DNA of 64,000 nt from assembly GCA_963680875.1 (NCBI GenBank), contig OY804585.1:28448186-28512185 (forward strand), read 5' to 3'. Source of the DNA: Bathymodiolus brooksi (Eukaryota; Mollusca; Bivalvia; Mytilida; Modiolidae). The notes beneath the pieces were generated by a model, which saw only the letters and a program-made list of their open reading frames with translations, was not told the DNA's origin and did no database searches. The number at the start of each line of letters is the position of its first letter. Within the stretch, counting starts at the first letter, position 1. Positions 51,756-61,491 of the stretch are shown piece by piece. Position numbers and translations under genes: made by a program.

Positions 51756-54700
51756 TTCTCCTACCACAGACAGTAGTCAGTGTTTCTGTATTGACTTGGT
51801 TTATTAAATAAACATCTATTATTGAAATTTACTGTTCCTAAATGATGGAATTGTTATTAAAAGTAAGGGTTCTCCTACCACAGATATAGGTGACACTGAT
51901 TTTAGATATTAAAACTAAGGGTTCTCCTACCACATACATAGGTGACGCTGATTTTAGATATTAAAACTAAGGGTTCTCCTACCACAGACAGTAGTCAGTG
52001 TTTCTGTATTGACTTGGTTTATTAAATAAACATCTATTATTGAAATTTACTGTTCCTAAATGATGGAATTGTTATTAAAAGTAAGGGTTCTCCTACCACA
52101 GATATAGGTGACACTGATTTTAGATATTAAAACTAAGGATTCTCCTACCACAGAAATAGGTGACGCTGATTTTAGATATTAAAACTAAGGGTTCTCCTAC
52201 CACAGACATAGGTGACGCTGATTTTAGATAATAAAACTAAGGGTTCTCCTACCACAGACATAGGTGACACTGATTTTAGATATTAAAACTAAGGGTTCCC
52301 CTACCACAGACATAGGTGACGCTGATTTTAGATATTAAAACTAAGGGTTCTCCTACCACATACAGTAGTCAGTGTTTCTGTATTGACTTCGTTTATTAAA
52401 TAAACATCTATTATTGAAATTTACTGTTCCTAAATGATGGAATTGTTATTAAAAGTAAGGGTTCTCCTACCACAGATATAGGTGACACTGATTTTAGATA
52501 TTAAAACTAAGGGTTCTCCTACCACATACATAGGTGACGCTGATTTTTGATATTAAAACTAATGGTTCTCCTACCACATACAGTAGTCAGTGTTTCTGTA
52601 TTGAATTGGTTTATTAAATAAACATCTATTATTGAAATTTACTATTCCTAAATGATGGAATTCTTATTAAAAGTAAGGGTTCTCCTACCACAGATATAGG
52701 TGACGCTGATTTTAGATATTAAAACTCAGGGTTTTCCTACCACAGACATAGGTGACGCTGATTTTAGATATTAAAACTAAGGGTTCTCCAACCACAAACA
52801 TAGGTGATGCTGATTTTAGATATTAAAACTCAGGGTTCTCCTACCACATACATAGGTGACGCTGATTTTAGATATTAAAACTAAGGGTTCTCCTATCACA
52901 GACAGTAGTCAGTGTTTCTGTATTGACTTGGTTTATTAAATAAACATCTATTATTGAAATTTACTGTTCATAAATGATGAAATTGTTATTAAAAGTAAGA
53001 GTTCTCCTACCACAGATATAGGTGACGCTGATTTTAGATATTAAAACTAAGTGTTCTCCTACCACAGACATAGGTGACGCTGGTTTTAGATATTAAAACT
53101 CAGGGTTCTCCTACCACAGACATAGGTGACGCTGATTTTAGATATTAAAACTCAGGGTTCTCCTACCACATACATAGGTGACGCTGATCTTAGATATTAA
53201 AACTAAGGGTTCTCCTACCACATACAGTAGTCAGTGTTTCTGTATTGACTTGGTTTATTAAATAAACATCTATTATTGAAATTTACTGTTCCTTAATGAT
53301 GGAATTGTTATTAAAAGTAAGGGTTCTCCTACCACAGATATAGGTGACACTGATTTTAGATATTAAAACTAAGGGTTCTCCTACCACAGACATAGGTGAC
53401 GCTGATCTTAGATATTAAAACTAAGGGTTCTCCTATCACAGATATAGGTGACGCTGATTTTAGATATCAAAACTAAGGGTTCTCGTCCCACAGACATAGG
53501 TGACGCTGATTTTAGATATTAAAACTAATGGTTCTCCTACCACAGACATAGGTGACGCTGATTTTAGATATTAAAACTAAGGGTTCTCCTACCACAGACA
53601 TAGGTGACGCTGATTTTAGATATTAAAACTAAGGGTTCTCCTACCACAGACATAGGTGACGCTGATTTTAGATATTAAAACTAAGGGTTCTCCTACCACA
53701 GACATAGGTGACGCTTATTTTAGATATTAAAACTAAGGGTTCTCCTACCACAGACATAGGTGACGCTGATTTTAGATATTAAAACTAAGGGTTCTCCTAC
53801 CACAGACATAGGTGACGCTGATTTTAGATATTAAAACTAAGGGTTCTCCTACCACAGACATAGGTGACGCTGATTGTAGATATTAAAACTCAGGGTTCTC
53901 CTACCACAGACATAGGTGAAGCTGATTTTAGATAATAAAACTAAGGGTTCTCCTACCACAGACATATGTGACACTGATTTTAGATATTAAAACTAAGGGT
54001 TCTCCTATCACAGATATAGGTGACGCTGATTTTAGATATTAAAACTAAGGGTTCTCCTACCACAGATATAGGTGACGCTAATTTTAGATATTAAAACTAA
54101 GGGTTCTCCTACCACAGACATAGGTGACGTTGATTTTAGATATTAAAACTAAGGGTTCTCCTACCACATACATAGGTGACGCTGATCTTAGATATTAAAA
54201 CTAAGGGTTCTCCTACCACAGACATAGGTGACGCTGATTTTAGATATTAAAACTAAGGGTTCTCCTACCACAGACATAGGTGACGCTGATTTTAGATATT
54301 AAAACTCAGGGTTCTCCTACCACAGACATAGGTGACGCTGATTTTAGATATTAAAACTAAGGGTTCTCCTACCACAGACATAGGTGACGCTGATTTTAGA
54401 TATTAAAACTAAGGGTTCTCCTACCACAGACATAGGTGACGCTGATTGTAGATATTAAAACTAAGGGTTCTCCTACCACAGACATAGGTGAAGCTGATTT
54501 TAGATAATAAAACTAAGGGTTCTCCTACCACAGACATAGGTGACACTGATTTTAGATATTAAAACTAAGGGTTCTCCTATCACAGATATAGGTGACGCTG
54601 ATTTTAGATATTAAAACTAAGGGTTCTCCTACCACAGATATAGGTGACGCTGATTTTAGATATTAAAACTAAGGGTTCTCCTACCACAGACATAGGTGAC

Positions 54701-54831
54701 GTTGATTTTAGATATTAAAACTAAGGGTTCTCCTATCACAGATATAGGTGACACTGATTTTAGATATTAAAACTAAGGGTTCTCCTACCACAGACATAGG
54801 TGACGCTGATTTTAGATATTAAAACTAAGGG
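51756..54831 (+). repeat. 3,076-bp higher-order repeat, unit 1
   Basis: Long units are at S=51772, 51990, 52364, 52582, 52904 and 53226, followed by 29 short monomers with no long unit up to 54,848. The next unit repeats the order and spacing (218, 374, 218, 322, 322) with a 3,076-bp shift. The interior from 52,364 to about 53,700 is the four-subtype cassette also present at 45,942 and 47,802. Confidence 0.88.
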
Positions 54832-57699
54832 TTCTCCTACCACAGACAGTAGTCAGTGTTTCTGTATTGACTTGGTTTATTAAATAAACATCTATTATTG
54901 AAATTTACTGTTCCTAAATGATGGAATTGTTATTAAAAGTAAGGGTTCTCCTACCACAGATATAGGTGACACTGATTTTAGATATTAAAACTAAGGGTTC
55001 TCCTACCACATACATAGGTGACGCTGATTTTAGATATTAAAACTAAGGGTTCTCCTACCACAGACAGTAGTCAGTGTTTCTGTATTGACTTGGTTTATTA
55101 AATAAACATCTATTATTGAAATTTACTGTTCCTAAATGATGGAATTGTTATTAAAAGTAAGGGTTCTCCTACCACAGATATAGGTGACACTGATTTTAGA
55201 TATTATAACTAAGGATTCTCCTACCACAGAAATAGGTGACGCTGATTTTAGATATTAAAACTAAGGGTTCTCCTACCACAGACATAGGTGACGCTGATTT
55301 TAGATAATAAAACTAAGGGTTCTCCTACCACAGACATAGGTGACACTGATTTTAGATATTAAAACTAAGGGTTCCCCTACCACAGACATAGGTGACGCTG
55401 ATTTTAGATATTAAAACTAAGGGTTCTCCTACCACATACAGTAGTCAGTGTTTCTGTATTGACTTCGTTTATTAAATAAACATCTATTATTGAAATTTAC
55501 TGTTCCTAAATGATGGAATTGTTATTAAAAGTAAGGGTTCTCCTACCACAGATATAGGTGACACTGATTTTAGATATTAAAACTAAGGGTTCTCCTACCA
55601 CATACATAGGTGACGCTGATTTTTGATATTAAAACTAAGGGTTCTCCTACCACATACAGTAGTCAGTGTTTCTGTATTGAATTGGTTTATTAAATAAACA
55701 TCTATTATTGAAATTTACTATTCCTAAATGATGGAATTCTTATTAAAAGTAAGGGTTCTCCTACCACAGATATAGGTGACGCTGATTTTAGATATTAAAA
55801 CTCAGGGTTTTCCTACCACAGACATAGGTGACGCTGATTTTAGATATTAAAACTAAGGGTTCTCCAACCACAAACATAGGTGATGCTGATTTTAGATATT
55901 AAAACTCAGGGTTCTCCTACCACATACATAGGTGACGCTGATTTTAGATATTAAAACTAAGGGTTCTCCTATCACAGACAGTAGTCAGTGTTTCTGTATT
56001 GACTTGGTTTATTAAATAAACATCTATTATTGAAATTTACTGTTCATAAATGATGAAATTGTTATTAAAAGTAAGAGTTCTCCTACCACAGATATAGGTG
56101 ACGCTGATTTTAGATATTAAAACTAAGTGTTCTCCTACCACAGACATAGGTGACGCTGGTTTTAGATATTAAAACTCAGGGTTCTCCTACCACAGACATA
56201 GGTGACGCTGATTTTAGATATTAAAACTCAGGGTTCTCCTACCACATACATAGGTGACGCTGATCTTAGATATTAAAACTAAGGGTTCTCCTACCACATA
56301 CAGTAGTCAGTGTTTCTGTATTGACTTGGTTTATTAAATAAACATCTATTATTGAAATTTACTGTTCCTTAATGATGGAATTGTTATTAAAAGTAAGGGT
56401 TCTCCTACCACAGATATAGGTGACACTGATTTTAGATATTAAAACTAAGGGTTCTCCTACCACAGACATAGGTGACGCTGATCTTAGATATTAAAACTAA
56501 GGGTTCTCCTATCACAGATATAGGTGACGCTGATTTTAGATATCAAAACTAAGGGTTCTCGTCCCACAGACATAGGTGACGCTGATTTTAGATATTAAAA
56601 CTAATGGTTCTCCTACCACAGACATAGGTGACGCTGATTTTAGATATTAAAACTAAGGGTTCTCCTACCACAGACATAGGTGACGCTAATTTTAGATATT
56701 AAAACTAAGGGTTCTCCTACCACAGACATAGGTGACGCTGATTTTAGATATTAAAACTCAGGGTTCTCCTACCACAGACATAGGTGAAGCTGATTTTAGA
56801 TAATAAAACTAAGGGTTCTCCTACCACAGACATATGTGACACTGATTTTAGATATTAAAACTAAGGGTTCTCCTATCACAGATATAGGTGACGCTGATTT
56901 TAGATATTAAAACTAAGGGTTCTCCTACCACAGATATAGGTGACGCTAATTTTAGATATTAAAACTAAGGGTTCTCCTACCACAGACATAGGTGACGTTG
57001 ATTTTAGATATTAAAACTAAGGGTTCTCCTACCACATACATAGGTGACGCTGATCTTAGATATTAAAACTAAGGGTTCTCCTACCACAGACATAGGTGAC
57101 GCTGATTTTAGATATTAAAACTAAGGGTTCTCCTACCACAGACATAGGTGACGCTGATTTTAGATATTAAAACTCAGGGTTCTCCTACCACAGACATAGG
57201 TGACGCTGATTTTAGATATTAAAACTAAGGGTTCTCCTACCACAGACATAGGTGACGCTGATTTTAGATATTAAAACTAAGGGTTCTCCTACCACAGACA
57301 TAGGTGACGCTGATTGTAGATATTAAAACTAAGGGTTCTCCTACCACAGACATAGGTGAAGCTGATTTTAGATAATAAAACTAAGGGTTCTCCTACCACA
57401 GACATAGGTGACACTGATTTTAGATATTAAAACTAAGGGTTCTCCTATCACAGATATAGGTGACGCTGATTTTAGATATTAAAACTAAGGGTTCTCCTAC
57501 CACAGATATAGGTGACGCTGATTTTAGATATTAAAACTAAGGGTTCTCCTACCACAGACATAGGTGACGTTGATTTTAGATATTAAAACTAAGGGTTCTC
57601 CTATCACAGATATAGGTGACACTGATTTTAGATATTAAAACTAAGGGTTCTCCTACCACAGACATAGGTGACGCTGATTTTAGATATTAAAACTAAGGG
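54832..57699 (+). repeat. Higher-order repeat, unit 2 (2,868 bp)
   Basis: Long units are at S=54848, 55066, 55440, 55658, 55980 and 56302, in the same order as unit 1. The long-unit-free part has 25 monomers instead of 29. The missing 208 bp lies between about 56,690 and 56,760, where a gctaattttag monomer passes directly to the actcaggg, gaagct and gataataaaac monomers. A private gatattataac reading occurs near 55,200. Confidence 0.87.
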
Positions 57700-58509
57700 T
57701 TCTCCTACCACAGACAGTAGTCAGTGTTTCTGTATTGACTTGGTTTATTAAATAAACATCTATTATTGAAATTTACTGTTCCTAAATGATGGAATTGTTA
57801 TTAAAAGTAAGGGTTCTCCTACCACAGATATAGGTGACACTGATTTTAGATATTAAAACTAAGGGTTCTCCTACCACATACATAGGTGACGCTGATTTTA
57901 GATATTAAAACTAAGGGTTCTCCTACCACAGACAGTAGTCAGTGTTTCTGTATTGACTTGGTTTATTAAATAAACATCTATTATTGAAATTTACTGTTCC
58001 TAAATGATGGAATTGTTATTAAAAGTAAGGGTTCTCCTACCACAGATATAGGTGACACTGATTTTAGATATTAAAACTAAGGATTCTCCTACCACAGAAA
58101 TAGGTGACGCTGATTTTAGATATTAAAACTAAGGGTTCTCCTACCACAGACATAGGTGACGCTGATTTTAGATAATAAAACTAAGGGTTCTCCTACCACA
58201 GACATAGGTGACACTGATTTTAGATATTAAAACTAAGGGTTCCCCTACCACAGACATAGGTGACGCTGATTTTAGATATTAAAACTAAGGGTTCTCCTAC
58301 CACATACAGTAGTCAGTGTTTCTGTATTGACTTCGTTTATTAAATAAACATCTATTATTGAAATTTACTGTTCCTAAATGATGGAATTGTTATTAAAACT
58401 AAGGGTTCTCCAACCACAAACATAGGTGATGCTGATTTTAGATACTAAAACTCAGGGTTCTCCTACCACATACATAGGTGACGCTGATTTTAGATATTAA
58501 AACTAAGGG
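57700..58509 (+). repeat. Higher-order repeat, truncated unit 3
   Basis: Long units at S=57716, 57934 and 58308 repeat the start of the unit. Directly after the gacttcg subtype at 58,308, the sequence jumps to the ccaaccacaaacatagg monomer that is normally 322 bp farther on. The gaattcttatt long unit and four monomers are therefore missing. The join reads gttattaaaactaaggg near 58,400, with the short-monomer aaact instead of the long-unit aaagt, so the breakpoint is within this shared end. Confidence 0.85.
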
Positions 58510-61491
58510 TTCTCCTATCACAGACAGTAGTCAGTGTTTCTGTATTGACTTGGTTTATTAAATAAACATCTATTATTGAAATTTACTGTTCATAAATGAT
58601 GAAATTGTTATTAAAAGTAAGAGTTCTCCTACCACAGATATAGGTGACGCTGATTTTAGATATTAAAACTAAGTGTTCTCCTACCACAGACATAGGTGAC
58701 GCTGGTTTTAGATATTAAAACTCAGGGTTCTCCTACCACAGACATAGGTGACGCTGATTTTAGATATTAAAACTCAGGGTTCTCCTACCACATACATAGG
58801 TGACGCTGATCTTAGATATTAAAACTAAGGGTTCTCCTACCACATACAGTAGTCAGTGTTTCTGTATTGACTTGGTTTATTAAATAAACATCTATTATTG
58901 AAATTTACTGTTCCTTAATGATGGAATTGTTATTAAAAGTAAGGGTTCTCCTACCACAGATATAGGTGACACTGATTTTAGATATTAAAACTAAGGGTTC
59001 TCCTACCACAGACATAGGTGACGCTGATCTTAGATATTAAAACTAAGGGTTCTCCTATCACAGATATAGGTGACGCTGATTTTAGATATCAAAACTAAGG
59101 GTTCTCGTCCCACAGACATAGGTGACGCTGATTTTAGATATTAAAACTAATGGTTCTCCTACCACAGACATAGGTGACGCTGATTTTAGATATTAAAACT
59201 AAGGGTTCTCCTACCACAGACATAGGTGACGCTAATATTAGATATTAAAACTAAGGGTTCTCCTACCACAGACATAGGTGACGCTGATTTTAGATATTAA
59301 AACTAAGGGTTCTCCTATCACAGACAGTAGTCAGTGTTTCTGTATTGACTTGGTTTATTAAATAAACATCTATTATTGAAATTTACTGTTCATAAATGAT
59401 GAAATTGTTATTAAAAGTAAGAGTTCTCCTACCACAGATATAGGTGACGCTGATTTTAGATATTAAAACTAAGTGTTCTCCTACCACAGACATAGGTGAC
59501 GCTGGTTTTAGATATTAAAACTCAGGGTTCTCCTACCACAGACATAGGTGACGCTGATTTTAGATATTAAAACTCAGGGTTCTCCTACCACATACATAGG
59601 TGACGCTGATCTTAGATATTAAAACTAAGGGTTCTCCTACCACATACAGTAGTCAGTGTTTCTGTATTGACTTGGTTTATTAAATAAACATCTATTATTG
59701 AAATTTACTGTTCCTTAATGATGGAATTGTTATTAAAAGTAAGGGTTCTCCTACCACAGATATAGGTGACACTGATTTTAGATATTAAAACTAAGGGTTC
59801 TCCTACCACAGACATAGGTGACGCTGATCTTAGATATTAAAACTAAGGGTTCTCCTATCACAGATATAGGTGACGCTGATTTTAGATATCAAAACTAAGG
59901 GTTCTCGTCCCACAGACATAGGTGACGCTGATTTTAGATATTAAAACTAATGGTTCTCCTACCACAGACATAGGTGACGCTGATTTTAGATATTAAAACT
60001 AAGGGTTCTCCTACCACAGACATAGGTGACGCTAATTTTAGATATTAAAACTAAGGGTTCTCCTACCACAGACATAGGTGACGCTGATTTTAGATATTAA
60101 AACTAAGGGTTCTCCTACCTCATACATAGGTGACGCTGATTTTAGATATTAAAACTAAGGGTTCTCCTACCACATACAGTAGTCAGTGTTTCTGTATTGA
60201 TTTGGTTTATTAAATAAACATCTATTATTGAAATTTACTGTTCCTTAATGATGGAATTGTTATTAAAAGTAAGGGTTCTCCTACCACAGATATAGGTGAC
60301 ACTGATTTTAGATATTAAAACTAAGGGTTCTCCTACCACAGACATAGGTGACGCTGATCTTAGATATTAAAACTAAGGGTTCTCCTATCACAGATATAGG
60401 TGACGCTGATTTTAGATATCAAAACTAAGGGTTCTCGTCCCACAGACATAGGTGACGCTGATTTTAGATATTAAAACTAATGGTTCTCCTACCACAGACA
60501 TAGGTGACGCTGATTTTAGATATTAAAACTAAGGGTTCTCCTACCACAGACATAGGTGACGCTAATTTTAGATATTAAAACTAAGGGTTCTCCTACCACA
60601 GACATAGGTGACGCTGATTTTAGATATTAAAACTAAGGGTTCTCCTATCACAGACAGTAGTCAGTGTTTCTGTATTGACTTGGTTTATTAAATAAACATC
60701 TATTATTGAAATTTACTGTTCATAAATGATGAAATTGTTATTAAAAGTAAGAGTTCTCCTACCACAGATATAGGTGACGCTGATTTTAGATATTAAAACT
60801 AAGTGTTCTCCTACCACAGACATAGGTGACGCTGGTTTTAGATATTAAAACTCAGGGTTCTCCTACCACAGACATAGGTGACGCTGATTTTAGATATTAA
60901 AACTCAGGGTTCTCCTACCACATACATAGGTGACGCTGATCTTAGATATTAAAACTAAGGGTTCTCCTACCACATACAGTAGTCAGTGTTTCTGTATTGA
61001 CTTGGTTTATTAAATAAACATCTATTATTGAAATTTACTGTTCCTTAATGATGGAATTGTTATTAAAAGTAAGGGTTCTCCTACCACAGATATAGGTGAC
61101 ACTGATTTTAGATATTAAAACTAAGGGTTCTCCTACCACAGACATAGGTGACGCTGATCTTAGATATTAAAACTAAGGGTTCTCCTATCACAGATATAGG
61201 TGACGCTGATTTTAGATATCAAAACTAAGGGTTCTCGTCCCACAGACATAGGTGACGCTGATTTTAGATATTAAAACTAATGGTTCTCCTACCACAGACA
61301 TAGGTGACGCTGATTTTAGATATTAAAACTAAGGGTTCTCCTACCACAGACATAGGTGACGCTAATTTTAGATATTAAAACTAAGGGTTCTCCTACCACA
61401 GACATAGGTGACGCTGATTTTAGATATTAAAACTAAGGGTTCTCCTACCTCATACATAGGTGACGCTGATTTTAGATATTAAAACTAAGGG
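58510..61491 (+). repeat. 800-bp and 1,330-bp tandem repeats of a right-family cassette
   Basis: Long units are at S=58526, 58848, 59326, 59648, 60178, 60656 and 60978, with 61508 starting the next block. The cataaatgatgaaa unit recurs at shifts of 800 (58526 to 59326) and 1,330 (59326 to 60656). The ccttaatg unit follows each at 322 bp. 59326-60178 and 60656-61508 are paired copies ending in units that read gatttgg. One monomer near 59,230 reads gctaatattag where its partners read gctaattttag. Confidence 0.86.
60162..60275 (+). repeat. Hybrid long unit
   Basis: The left half reads tattgatttgg, otherwise seen only at S=49194 and 61508. The right half reads gttccttaatgatggaattg, the mark of the S=53226 type. 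Those two parents differ at both places. The sequence after the unit (gatataggtgacact, gatctt, gatatcaaaac, tcgtccc) also follows the right-half parent. The switch falls between about 60,199 and 60,243, in sequence common to both. This is a visible recombination or conversion junction. Confidence 0.82.
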
